Source: DATMRF01 sp035566435 (lineage in GTDB: Bacteria; Verrucomicrobiota; Verrucomicrobiia; Limisphaerales; UBA8199). From it: DNA of 64,000 nucleotides. The notes beneath the pieces were generated by a model. That model was not told the DNA's origin and made no database searches. It saw only the letters and a list, made by a program, of their open reading frames with translations. A program made the translations under genes and the position numbers. The stretch spans positions 18,206 to 82,205 of the forward strand of contig DATMRF010000037.1 in assembly GCA_035566435.1 (NCBI GenBank). Reading direction: 5' to 3'. Position 1 is the first letter of the stretch. Every line of letters begins with the position of its first letter. Below are positions 7,705 through 16,289 of the stretch, piece by piece.

Positions 7705-10194
7705 TCAGCTTTTGGCGGCCAGGTCGGTGGACCTGGTCAAATAATCATCGAGAAAGTCCCGGATGCGTTGAAATTCGGCTTTTGCGTTCGCGCAAAGCTC
7801 GGCGGCGTTCGTGAGCCTGCCTTCCGCACCCTGGCGTTCCAATTCCCTCAGCAGCGGCACCAGCCGTCGCATGCCGCACGTGGCGCTCGCTCCGGCGCAA
7901 CTGTGAGCCAGGCGGCGCACGTCCGCCGCCTTGGCGGCTTCGACCGCATCCGCCAGTTGCTCCATCTGTTCCGCGGTTTGATTCAAGTAAAGGTTTATCA
8001 ACTCGCGCAAATTATCCGGGCTGCCGTCGCTGAACTCGTGCAACCGATCCATGTCCACCGGGGCGTCGGCAGGCGGAGGCAGGCTCGCCTCTGCTGGCGG
8101 TGTTTGGGGATGAGCGGTCGCGGCTTCGGAAGCGCCGGTGGTCGCCTCGGCGGGCTCGCTTCGACCCGCCGTCGCGCCCCACCGTTCCACAATCCCGCGC
8201 ACATCTTCCAGCCGCACCGGCTTGGCGATGTAATCATCCATACCCGCAGCGAGGCACTGTTCACGGTCACCCTGCATGGCGTTGGCCGTCATGGCCACAA
8301 TGATGATGGGCGATTTATAGTTTGGGTAAGCTGAGGGCTGCCTCTGCCGCTCGCGGATGACGCGCGTGGCTTCGAACCCGCCCATCTCCGGCATCATGAC
8401 ATCCATGAAAACGAGGTCGTAGGGCTGGGTGTTGAGGGCAGCCAACGCTTCCAGGCCATTGGCTGCCTGGTCGGCGCGGTATCCCATTTGTTGCAGCAGG
8501 CGCATCGCAACTTTCTGGTTAATCGCGTTGTCGTCACACAACAACACCCGCAACGGCAGCCGCTGGGCCAGCGCCGGGTCGAGTTTGGTGCCCGCCGGGC
8601 GCCTCGGCGGCGGCGCTTTCGCTCCGGAAACAACCCGGACCAGCACTTCCTGTAGTTGGGCAGGCTTGATTGGCTTGGTCAGGCAGCACGCAAAGGAAAC
8701 GGTGGCGAAGCCCGGCAGGTCGGTTCGGACCCCCATCGAAGTCAACAACACCAGCGGCAGGTTTCCTCCCCGGGGGAGCCTGCGAATTTCACCGGCCAAC
8801 ATGAGCCCGTCCATTCCTGGCATTTGCATGTCCAGGATGGCGAGATCGAACTGCTCGCCGGCGCGCAGCCATTCCAGAGCCTCGGCGGCGGCTCGGCTGT
8901 CGCGCGGAACCATGCCCCATTTGCGCGTCTGCGCGCTCAGAATCTGGCCGTTGGTCGGATTGTCGTCCACGATCAACACTCGCAGACCCACCAGCCGCGG
9001 TCCCGACGCATCCGCCAGGGCGGATGCCGGCGGCGCCGCCTCCAATGATAGCGTGAAATGGAACGTTGAGCCCTTTTGAGGCACACTCTCCACCCACATC
9101 TTGCCGCCCATCAATTCCACCAGCCGCTTGCTGATCGCCAATCCCAAACCCGTCCCTCCGTAATGCCGTGTGGTGGAGGCGTCGGCCTGACTGAAGGACT
9201 TGAACAGGCGCGCCAGGCGGTCCACTGGGATCCCGATGCCAGTGTCGCGCACCGAAAAGTGAAGGCGCCACGGCCCGGGGCTGCCCGGTGATCTTGCCGA
9301 GTCTGACAGCGCTTTGACGTGCACGACGACTTCCCCGGCAGCCGTGAACTTGATGCCGTTGCTGATCAAGTTCACCAGCACCTGCCGGAGGCGCGTGACG
9401 TCCCCGAGCATGCGGGCCGGAACGCCGTCCTCGATTTGATAAGCCAGCTCCAGCTTTTTCTCCGCCGCCTTAGCCGCCAGCAAGTCCAGCGATTCCTCGA
9501 TGCACGTTGCGAGTTCGAGCGGTTGATTTTCGAGCTCAAGGCGTCCCGACTCGATTTTCGAGAAATCAAGGATGTCGTTAATGATCGTCAACAGCGATTC
9601 GCTGCTCGAATAAATGGTCTCCAGGTATCCGTGCTGCTCGTGGTTCAGAGGTGTTTCCAGCAACAATCCCGCCATGGCGATGATGCCGTTCATCGGGGTG
9701 CGTATCTCGTGGCTCATGTTTGCCAGGAACTCCGCTTTGGCCCGGGCCGCCGTTTCCGCCGCCACCCGCGCCGTCAGCAATTCGCGGTTGGTCTGGGTCA
9801 ATTCATCCTGGAGCTGCTTGCTGCGCAACGCCGCGCAGAGCCTGGCGCGCAATTCGGCCGACTCGAACGGCTTGGTCAGGTAATCGACCGCGCCCAGTTC
9901 GAACCCGCGCAGCTTATCCTTGGTGCTGTTCCAGGCGGTGAGCACGATCACCGGAATGGCTTGGGTTTCGGGCGATGCCTTGAGCTCCCGCAGCAGCTCA
10001 AAACCGTTGACTCCCGGCAGGCCCAAGTCCAGTAGAATCAGATCAATTGGCCGTTGTCGCACGAGCCGAAGCGCCTCGGGAGCGTCTTTCGCGCTGTGCA
10101 GCGTGACGCGATCGTCGTGGAGCAGCGCCCCCAAAACTTCGGGCATGCGCGGATCATCCTCGACGAGCAACACCTGAGACGGCGGCACATTCAT
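7705..10194 (-). CDS. Hybrid sensor kinase: REC-HisKA-HATPase-REC-REC-Hpt
   Basis: This 829-residue soluble hybrid kinase has an N-terminal receiver (Asp56 in ILLDLGLP), a coiled-coil linker (about 125-155), and the H-box ANMSHEIRTPMNG with phospho-His162. The ATPase domain shows DTGIGIP and GGTGLGLAISK. Two further receivers carry ILDMQMPGMDG and FMDVMMPEMGG, and a C-terminal Hpt domain carries RRLAHSCAGA. No transmembrane helix or periplasmic sensor is present, so the input probably comes through the N-terminal receiver from another kinase. It is the first gene of a two-gene operon with the REC-Hpt-REC gene. All phospho-acceptor residues appear present. Confidence 0.93.
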   Translation of the reverse strand: MNVPPSQVLLVEDDPRMPEVLGALLHDDRVTLHSAKDAPEALRLVRQRPIDLILLDLGLPGVNGFELLRELKASPETQAIPVIVLTAWNSTKDKLRGFELGAVDYLTKPFESAELRARLCAALRSKQLQDELTQTNRELLTARVAAETAARAKAEFLANMSHEIRTPMNGIIAMAGLLLETPLNHEQHGYLETIYSSSESLLTIINDILDFSKIESGRLELENQPLELATCIEESLDLLAAKAAEKKLELAYQIEDGVPARMLGDVTRLRQVLVNLISNGIKFTAAGEVVVHVKALSDSARSPGSPGPWRLHFSVRDTGIGIPVDRLARLFKSFSQADASTTRHYGGTGLGLAISKRLVELMGGKMWVESVPQKGSTFHFTLSLEAAPPASALADASGPRLVGLRVLIVDDNPTNGQILSAQTRKWGMVPRDSRAAAEALEWLRAGEQFDLAILDMQMPGMDGLMLAGEIRRLPRGGNLPLVLLTSMGVRTDLPGFATVSFACCLTKPIKPAQLQEVLVRVVSGAKAPPPRRPAGTKLDPALAQRLPLRVLLCDDNAINQKVAMRLLQQMGYRADQAANGLEALAALNTQPYDLVFMDVMMPEMGGFEATRVIRERQRQPSAYPNYKSPIIIVAMTANAMQGDREQCLAAGMDDYIAKPVRLEDVRGIVERWGATAGRSEPAEATTGASEAATAHPQTPPAEASLPPPADAPVDMDRLHEFSDGSPDNLRELINLYLNQTAEQMEQLADAVEAAKAADVRRLAHSCAGASATCGMRRLVPLLRELERQGAEGRLTNAAELCANAKAEFQRIRDFLDDYLTRSTDLAAKS

Positions 10195-10626
10195 ATTCCG
10201 GCTTCGTCACACATACTTGCAATTCAGCGGCAGTTTCGACAGTAAATCACTGCTAATAAAGCACGTTCGACACCAACTCGGCTCTTTGAACCATTCAGGG
10301 CCATGGGTGGTGTTGGCCGACTTCCGGTTTAGCTCTGTTGCCTATCGATTGTCAAGCAGGCCGAGTCCTCTATGCCTGCCCGCGCTCATTTTCGGGAAGC
10401 AGCAAGGCCCATTTCTCCGAAGGCCTCAACCGCTGCCCGCTGCCTGTTATCGGGACAAACCTGCCCGCTGTTGAGACAAGCGGGGCGCCGTTTCATTGAC
10501 TCCTTCACGCCGCGATGACGCATTCCGTTTGACCCTTCCACTGCCGAAAACGCGTCGTGAGGCAGTTTTGCCCTGAGGCGGAGACCTGAGCCATTAACTT
10601 TCTAACGTTTCAGCGTTTCAACAGGG
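10195..10626. other. Intergenic region without recognised features
   Basis: This region of about 430 nt lies between the kinase operon and the CysJ-like gene. It must hold the kinase promoter near 10195. I see no convincing ORF, RNA gene or terminator. Confidence 0.5.
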
Positions 10627-11814
10627 TTAATATACATCCCGCAAATACCGCTTTTCGGTCTTCATCAACCGCACATTGACGTATTCCGCGGCCGCCTCCG
10701 CTGAAAGGCCGCCCTCTTTTTGGGCGATGTCGATCAGCGCCTGGTGCACATCTTTGGCCATATGTTTCGCGTCGCCGCAAACATAGAAATACGCGCCATT
10801 CTGCAACCAGGCCCACAATTCCTTCGACTGCTCGAGCATCCGATTTTGGACGTAAACTTTGTACGATTGGTCGCGCGAGAAAGCGAGATCGAGCCGATAG
10901 AGCTTCCCCTGTTTCCGGTAGGCCAGCCATTCGTCCCCATAGAGGAAATCAGTGGCCTGGTGCTGCTCGCCGAAGAAGAGCCAGTTGCGGCCGGTGGCGC
11001 CCTCAACCACGCGCTGCTCAACAAAGGCGCGGAACGGGGCGATCCCGGCGCCCGGCCCGCACATGATGATGTCGGTCGAGGGGTCCTTCGGCAGGCGAAA
11101 GCTGCGCGACTCCTGCACATAGATTGGGATGCTCTTCACAAACAGTTCGGTGTGGTCCGCGAGGAAGCCCGACGCCAGCCCCTTTTTTTCACGGCCGTGC
11201 GTATCGTACCGTACCACCGCAACGCACAGATGCACTTCCTCGGGGTGTGCCTGGAGTGAAGACGCGATGGAATAAAGCCGTGGCACAACAGGCGTCAGCT
11301 GCGAGAGGAAAGCCTCCGGCGACTCAAAGCGGGCCTCGTCGAAATCCATCAGGATGTCCACATAATCGCGACTGTCGATGTATTCGTGAAGCAGCTCGCT
11401 GTTGTCGAGGATCTCCATCAGGCGGTTGCGCTGCTCGCCCTGGGGAATGCTCTGGGCAAGGCCGCTCATCACTTTGCGGTTGGCGCGGTTCACGATGTAA
11501 TCCCGCACCAGGGTTTGCCGCAGAGTGGTTGGCTGTCCGCGCGGGTCATTCACCGGCGCCTCCGGAGCGAACCCCAGCCACACGACCAGCTCGTCCACGA
11601 CCGTGGGTGAATTCCGGCCAAACGCTCCCAGCGAATCGCCCGGCGTATAAGTCAGCCCGCTCCCGGCCAAACTGAGCACGAAATGCCGCGTATCCTTGGA
11701 AGAACCAGGTTTCGTCAGGCGATCATGGCGAACCAGCTCCGCCACAAAAGGATTCTTCCGCGAATAAGGACTCGCTGCCTGGGCAGGGGCTGTCGGCTCC
11801 GTCGATGTGCTCAT
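10627..11814 (-). CDS. CysJ-like FAD/NADPH reductase lacking the flavodoxin domain
   Basis: This 395-residue protein is the ferredoxin-NADP-reductase half of a sulfite reductase flavoprotein alpha subunit. The FAD-binding motif is RLYSIASS. The NADPH-binding P-loop is CGPGAGIAPFRAF, followed by FFGEQH and YVCGDAKHM, and the end is KRYLRDVY. The connecting domain found in diflavin reductases lies between about residues 90 and 190. The N-terminal flavodoxin domain of full CysJ (about 600 residues) is absent; the frame begins with a short Thr/Ala-rich leader. It could pass electrons from NADPH to a separate flavodoxin, ferredoxin or sulfite reductase. No sulfite reductase gene is adjacent. Confidence 0.85.
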   Translation of the reverse strand: MSTSTEPTAPAQAASPYSRKNPFVAELVRHDRLTKPGSSKDTRHFVLSLAGSGLTYTPGDSLGAFGRNSPTVVDELVVWLGFAPEAPVNDPRGQPTTLRQTLVRDYIVNRANRKVMSGLAQSIPQGEQRNRLMEILDNSELLHEYIDSRDYVDILMDFDEARFESPEAFLSQLTPVVPRLYSIASSLQAHPEEVHLCVAVVRYDTHGREKKGLASGFLADHTELFVKSIPIYVQESRSFRLPKDPSTDIIMCGPGAGIAPFRAFVEQRVVEGATGRNWLFFGEQHQATDFLYGDEWLAYRKQGKLYRLDLAFSRDQSYKVYVQNRMLEQSKELWAWLQNGAYFYVCGDAKHMAKDVHQALIDIAQKEGGLSAEAAAEYVNVRLMKTEKRYLRDVY

Positions 11815-12068
11815 AAAAATGCCATCCGCGCGCAGTTTTTCTGGTTAATACTTACCATAACTTTCCTTTTGCGCAATGGAGCCAACCTCGGCTTTACACG
11901 CCCGTGGGTTCGTACTATGTTCCCGGGCCACGGTCCGCCGGCGCGGAAGCCTCGGGCGGGTGGCGATTGACTATTCGCATGCCGCCGTCGGGTCGCTGGC
12001 TGCCACAGACACCTTAACCAGGCGCGCATTCCTGGCTCGGACAATTTAACTCGGTTGCTTTCTGATAA

Positions 12069-13208
12069 ATGAAACGGACGCCACTTTTTGCCGCTCACCA
12101 GCGGCTCGGCGGAAAACTGATCGAATTCGGGGGCTGGGAAATGCCGGTGCAATACACCAGCATCATGGATGAACACCTGGCGGTCCGCAAAGCTGCCGGC
12201 TTGTTCGATATTTCCCACATGGGCGAGGTGCGGGCGAGTGGCCCGGCTGCGGAGGCGTTCCTGAACCACGTTTTGAGCAACGATGTGCGCAAGCTCGCCG
12301 AGGGCCAGGGCCAATACACACTGATGTGCAACGAACGCGGCGGAGTGATTGATGACCTGTACGCCTACCGGCTCGAAGCTCTCGAATATTTGCTGATCAT
12401 CAACGCCTCGCGGAGCCAGGAGGATGTCGCCTGGCTCCGGCGGCAACTGAGCGGTTTTGCGCGACGCGCGGAAGTGCAACTCCAGGATGCCTCCGACGCG
12501 ACCGGCGCTGTCGCTGTCCAGGGACCTCGCGTGGTGGAGTTCATCGGCCAGTGTTTCCCCGGGCCATCCATTGCGGGCACACCGGCGGCGAAGCCCGGCG
12601 ACCTCAAGAAGAATCAAATCGCCAAGTTTCGATTTGGAGCGAGCGAAGTTTGGGTTTCCCGGACCGGTTACACCGGCGAGGACGGGTTCGAGGTGGCGGC
12701 TCCCGCCGGAGCGATCGAAGCCATTTGGAACAAGCTTCTCGCCGCCGGCCAACCTCACGGATTGAAACCTGCGGGCCTCGGGGCGCGGGACACGCTCCGC
12801 ACCGAAGTCTGTTATCCTCTTTACGGTCATGAGCTGGACGAGCAGACGACCCCGATCGAGGCCGGGCTCGGCTTTTTCGTCGCGCTTGATAAAGGCGAGT
12901 TCGTTGGCCGCTCGAGCCTCGCCGCTCAAAAGGCGAACGGTGTCACGAAGAAACTGGCGGCGTTCAAAATGGCGGATAAATCCGCGCCGCCGCGGCCTCA
13001 CTATCCGATCTGGAGCGCAGGGACCGGCTCCCGCCAACTCGGTGAAATCGCGAGCGGCACGCAGAGCCCCTCGCTGGGGCTCGGAATCGGCATGGCGTAC
13101 GTGCCGGTTGAATTCGCCCAACCCGGGACGCCCCTCGAAATTGAAATCCGCGGCAAACGTTTCCCGGCGGTCGTGGCAGCAAAGCCTCTTTATCGAAAAC
13201 CAGCTTGA
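12069..13208 (+). CDS. gcvT: Glycine cleavage system T protein (aminomethyltransferase)
   Basis: This 379-residue protein transfers the methylene group from aminomethyl-lipoyl GcvH to tetrahydrofolate, releasing ammonia. Visible family motifs are the N-terminal FGGWEMPVQY, LFDISHMGE, the folate-site segment RTGYTGEDGFE, and the C-terminal domain with GEIASGTQSPSLG. It is the first gene of a four-gene cluster with gcvH, a glutaredoxin and lipA. No glycine riboswitch was recognised in the 250 nt upstream. gcvP is not present in the window. Confidence 0.95.
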   Translation: MKRTPLFAAHQRLGGKLIEFGGWEMPVQYTSIMDEHLAVRKAAGLFDISHMGEVRASGPAAEAFLNHVLSNDVRKLAEGQGQYTLMCNERGGVIDDLYAYRLEALEYLLIINASRSQEDVAWLRRQLSGFARRAEVQLQDASDATGAVAVQGPRVVEFIGQCFPGPSIAGTPAAKPGDLKKNQIAKFRFGASEVWVSRTGYTGEDGFEVAAPAGAIEAIWNKLLAAGQPHGLKPAGLGARDTLRTEVCYPLYGHELDEQTTPIEAGLGFFVALDKGEFVGRSSLAAQKANGVTKKLAAFKMADKSAPPRPHYPIWSAGTGSRQLGEIASGTQSPSLGLGIGMAYVPVEFAQPGTPLEIEIRGKRFPAVVAAKPLYRKPA

Positions 13209-13239
13209 CTTGGAAATCATTCAACAACCCAATGCTCTT

Positions 13240-13623
13240 ATGGCCAATGTTCCTTCAGATTTAAAATACGCTAAGTCTCACGAGTGGGTGCGCGTGGCGG
13301 CCGGTGTCGCCACGGTGGGCATCACCGACCACGCGCAGCACGAATTGACCGATGTCGTGTTCGTCGAATTGCCGCAAGTGGGCCGCCAGCTCAAAGCCGG
13401 CGAAGCTTGCGCAGTCGTCGAGTCGGTCAAGACGGCCAGCGACATCTATTCGCCGGTGGGCGGCGAGGTCACCGAGGTGAACAAAGCGATTGTGGACAAT
13501 CCGGCGCTGGTAAACAGCGATCCCTTCGAGGCGGGGTGGTTTTATAAGATCAAGCTTTCCAACCCTGGCGAGCTGGACGGTTTGCTGGGGCCGGACCGGT
13601 ACCGCGCCCAGATCGGCGGTTGA
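13240..13623 (+). CDS. gcvH: Glycine cleavage system H protein
   Basis: This 127-residue lipoyl carrier protein shuttles the aminomethyl intermediate between the P, T and L proteins. The lipoylated lysine is Lys64 in VVESVKTASDIYSP. ATG 13240 is chosen because the encoded MANVPSDLKYAKSHEWV aligns with the normal H-protein start; the longer frame upstream only overlaps gcvT in another frame. It follows gcvT by 31 nt. Its lipoyl cofactor would be made by the LipA encoded two genes downstream. Confidence 0.95.
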   Translation: MANVPSDLKYAKSHEWVRVAAGVATVGITDHAQHELTDVVFVELPQVGRQLKAGEACAVVESVKTASDIYSPVGGEVTEVNKAIVDNPALVNSDPFEAGWFYKIKLSNPGELDGLLGPDRYRAQIGG

Positions 13624-13654
13624 AAATTCCGCGATCATCCGGCACTGTATAGCT

Positions 13655-13927
13655 GTGAAACCGAGACGCGTGCGACTGTTCATCAAGCCTTACTGCGGTT
13701 GGTGCCACAAGGCGATGCGCTGGCTTGACGACCGGGAGCTGGACTATGAGCGGATCGACGTCATCGCGGATGAGGCGGCATTTGACGAGATGATCCGGCT
13801 CTCGGGCCAGGACCTGGCGCCGGTGATCGAAATCGATGGCGAAGTGCTCGCCGACTTCGGGCCGGACCAGCTCGCGGATTTTTGGAGCAAATTGGAAAGG
13901 AAGAATGGCCGGACTGAAGCCCGCTGA
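13655..13927 (+). CDS. Glutaredoxin-like protein
   Basis: This 90-residue thioredoxin-fold protein has a dithiol active site CGWC (14-17) after strand VRLFIKPY, the loop LAPVIEIDG containing the cis-proline, and a C-terminal GPDQLADF helix. The start is GTG at 13655. Its 3' end overlaps the lipA start by 23 nt, so the two are translationally linked. Glutaredoxins reduce disulfides or handle Fe-S clusters. Placement beside a radical-SAM Fe-S enzyme makes a role in cluster supply or thiol reduction possible, but this is inference. Confidence 0.85.
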   Translation: MKPRRVRLFIKPYCGWCHKAMRWLDDRELDYERIDVIADEAAFDEMIRLSGQDLAPVIEIDGEVLADFGPDQLADFWSKLERKNGRTEAR

Positions 13928-14795
13928 CGCCGCGCCGCGGCCACGGCTCCCGGAATGGCTGCGGATTCGGTTGCCCACATCGGACACGTTTTCGCACACG
14001 CGGGCTTTGCTCGATGAGCTGAAGCTGCACACGGTCTGCGAGAGCGCCCGGTGCCCGAATCACTGGGAATGCTGGGGCAAGGGCACAGCGACGTTCATGA
14101 TCGGCGGCGACCGCTGCACGCGCGCCTGCGGTTTTTGCGCGGTAACCACCGCCAAACCAATGCCGCTCGAGGCAGACGAACCGGCCCGCGTTGCCGAGGC
14201 GACGCATCGCATGCGATTGAAGCACGTGGTCATCACTGCGGTGGCGCGGGATGATTTGGCGGATGGCGGCGCGGAGCATTTCCGCAGAACCATCGAGGCG
14301 GTGCGAACCCTGAGCCCGCATACGGTGATTGAGGTGCTCACGCCGGACTTCAATGAGCGCGGCGTCTCGATTGACGCGGTGTTGGCCGCCCGTCCGCATA
14401 TTTTCAATCACAACCTGGAAACGGTGCGGCGGTTGACGCCCAGCGTGCGGTCTCGCGCGACTTACGACCGCTCGCTGCTGGTGCTGAGGCAGGTGAAGGA
14501 GAAGGCCGGCGAGGCGGTTTACACCAAGTCGGGCCTGATGCTCGGGCTGGGCGAAACGGAGGATGAACTGTTCACGGCGCTGGAAGATTTGCGCGAGGCC
14601 GGCTGCCAACTGCTCACGCTGGGGCAGTATCTTCAGCCAACGATTCGCCACCTGCCGGTTGCCGAGTTCGTGAGTCCGGAAAGATTCGAGGGCTACGGCA
14701 TGAGGGCGCGCGAGATGGGTTTTATCCATGTCGCGAGCGGGCCGATGGTGCGGAGTTCTTACCATGCCGACGAGTTTACACCGCCGACCGGCTGA
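13905..14795 (+). CDS. lipA: Lipoyl synthase (radical SAM)
   Basis: This 296-residue enzyme inserts two sulfurs into protein-bound octanoyl groups to form lipoyl. The auxiliary-cluster motif is CESARCPNHWEC (Cys45, 50, 56), the radical-SAM motif CTRACGFC (Cys71, 75, 78), and the fourth auxiliary-cluster ligand lies in RSSY near residues 283-286. ATG 13905, preceded by GGAAAGGAAG, is chosen over the upstream in-frame start at 13836, which would add residues not in the family. It overlaps the glutaredoxin gene. Its product would act on the GcvH encoded upstream and on other lipoyl domains. Confidence 0.95.
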   Translation: MAGLKPADAAPRPRLPEWLRIRLPTSDTFSHTRALLDELKLHTVCESARCPNHWECWGKGTATFMIGGDRCTRACGFCAVTTAKPMPLEADEPARVAEATHRMRLKHVVITAVARDDLADGGAEHFRRTIEAVRTLSPHTVIEVLTPDFNERGVSIDAVLAARPHIFNHNLETVRRLTPSVRSRATYDRSLLVLRQVKEKAGEAVYTKSGLMLGLGETEDELFTALEDLREAGCQLLTLGQYLQPTIRHLPVAEFVSPERFEGYGMRAREMGFIHVASGPMVRSSYHADEFTPPTG

Positions 14796-14934
14796 TCCGC
14801 TGATTCTTGGTTGAGGCAGCAGGGTAGTGGGAACGCCGGGAGCGTTGGAGCCGGCGGCGGGGCTGGCCCCGCTTTTGTTGCCGCGTTTTCGGCGTGCGTC
14901 CACGAGTTCGCTTGGGATAAGCTCTCGAAAAATC

Positions 14935-16245
14935 ATGAACCGATCCGTCGTTTTTTGCGCATCCGCCCTCGCCGTTGCATCGTCGGCCTACTCAGCCAAC
15001 TGGACTCATTGGCGCGGCCCCGATTACAACGGCTCCAGCCCGGAAAAGGACCTGCCGTCCGACTTTTCGAAAACGGAAAATGTGAAATGGTCGGTCAGCC
15101 TGCCAGGCACCTCGGCCGCGACGGCGATAATCTACGACGACAGGGTTTTTGTCAGTTCAGCCGATGAAAAAGGCAGGTCAATGCGGGCGTTGTGCCTGGA
15201 CCGCAGCACCGGCAAGGAATTGTGGAATGAGGAGGTCGGCGCGGGGTACAACTTCGATGATAAGAGCAATTTCGCGTCCCCTTCGCCGGTTACCGATGGG
15301 AAGGTCGTGGTTTACCTCTATGGCAACGGGCTGCTCGCCGGTTTCGACGTCGCCGGCAGGAAACTTTGGGCCCACGATCTGCAAAAGGAATATGGCCCAT
15401 TTACCTATCAATGGACTTACGGGGCCAGCCCCACCATTTACAAAGGCAAACTGTATGTGCAAGTGCTGCAGCGCGACGAACCGGTCCATGGCCACGGAGA
15501 TGGGCACAATGATTCCTATTTGCTGGCGCTTGAGCCCGCCACGGGCAAGGAGCTTTGGAAACATGTCCGCCCGACGGAAGCCCACGCCGAATCTCAGGAG
15601 GCCTATAGCACAGCCATTCCTTTCGTGGATGGCGGGCGGGAGGAGATTTTGATTGCGGGAGGGGACGATATCACCGGCCACAATCCGGCGAATGGCGAGG
15701 AGCTTTGGCGTTGGGGCACGTGGAACCCGTCCCGCATTGGCCATTGGCGTCTCGTGCCCTCGCCCGTCAGCGGCGGTGGCATAATCCTGGTTTGCGCGCC
15801 GAAGGGTGCGCCCGTCTATGCCTTCAAGGCCGGAGCTAAAGGAAAACAGGATGATTCGGTGGTGGCCTGGAAAAGTTCCGGCCGTGAGGTGACGAGCGAC
15901 GTCGCGACTCCGCTATTCTACAAGGGCAACTTCTACATCCTCAGGGGAGAGTCGCCGAACACCGTGCTCTCGCGGGTGGACCCCGCCACCGGCAAGATAG
16001 ACTGGTCTGGCGAGTTGGGCAGCCGGATCAAGATTGAATCTTCTCCGACGGCAGCCGACGACAAAATCTATTTTCAGAACTTTCGCGCCGAAGTCTTCGT
16101 CGCCGCGGCGGGCGACGAATTCAAGCTCTTGAAGAAAATCCCGATGGGCGACGAGGGTGATGACATGGTGCGCTCCTCCATCGCCATTAGCCAGGGCAAC
16201 CTCTTCATCCGGACCGGCCACAAGCTTTACTGCATTGGGAAGTGA
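14935..16245 (+). CDS. Secreted PQQ-like beta-propeller protein
   Basis: This 436-residue exported protein has signal peptide MNRSVVFCASALAVASSAYS. ATG 14935 is used because the extra upstream residues in the same frame would bury the signal. The body is a series of WD40/PQQ-like blades with repeated patterns such as DRSTGKELWNEEV, EPATGKELWKHV, NPANGEELWRWG and DPATGKIDWSGEL. The opening WTHWRGPDYNG is typical of the large family of outer-membrane or periplasmic beta-propeller proteins in PVC bacteria. No quinone-binding or catalytic residues were identified, so a binding or scaffold role is as likely as dehydrogenase activity. Confidence 0.85.
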   Translation: MNRSVVFCASALAVASSAYSANWTHWRGPDYNGSSPEKDLPSDFSKTENVKWSVSLPGTSAATAIIYDDRVFVSSADEKGRSMRALCLDRSTGKELWNEEVGAGYNFDDKSNFASPSPVTDGKVVVYLYGNGLLAGFDVAGRKLWAHDLQKEYGPFTYQWTYGASPTIYKGKLYVQVLQRDEPVHGHGDGHNDSYLLALEPATGKELWKHVRPTEAHAESQEAYSTAIPFVDGGREEILIAGGDDITGHNPANGEELWRWGTWNPSRIGHWRLVPSPVSGGGIILVCAPKGAPVYAFKAGAKGKQDDSVVAWKSSGREVTSDVATPLFYKGNFYILRGESPNTVLSRVDPATGKIDWSGELGSRIKIESSPTAADDKIYFQNFRAEVFVAAAGDEFKLLKKIPMGDEGDDMVRSSIAISQGNLFIRTGHKLYCIGK

Positions 16246-16289
16246 GCTGAAAAACTGAAAAAGGGTGCAACAACTGACATGCTAATCTT

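Noticed and set aside
11815..12068. Glycine riboswitch upstream of gcvT
   Set aside because: The conserved glycine-aptamer core motifs could not be found in this leader.
11811..13220. 469-codon minus-strand frame opposite gcvT
   Set aside because: It is a shadow of gcvT, whose motifs are unambiguous.
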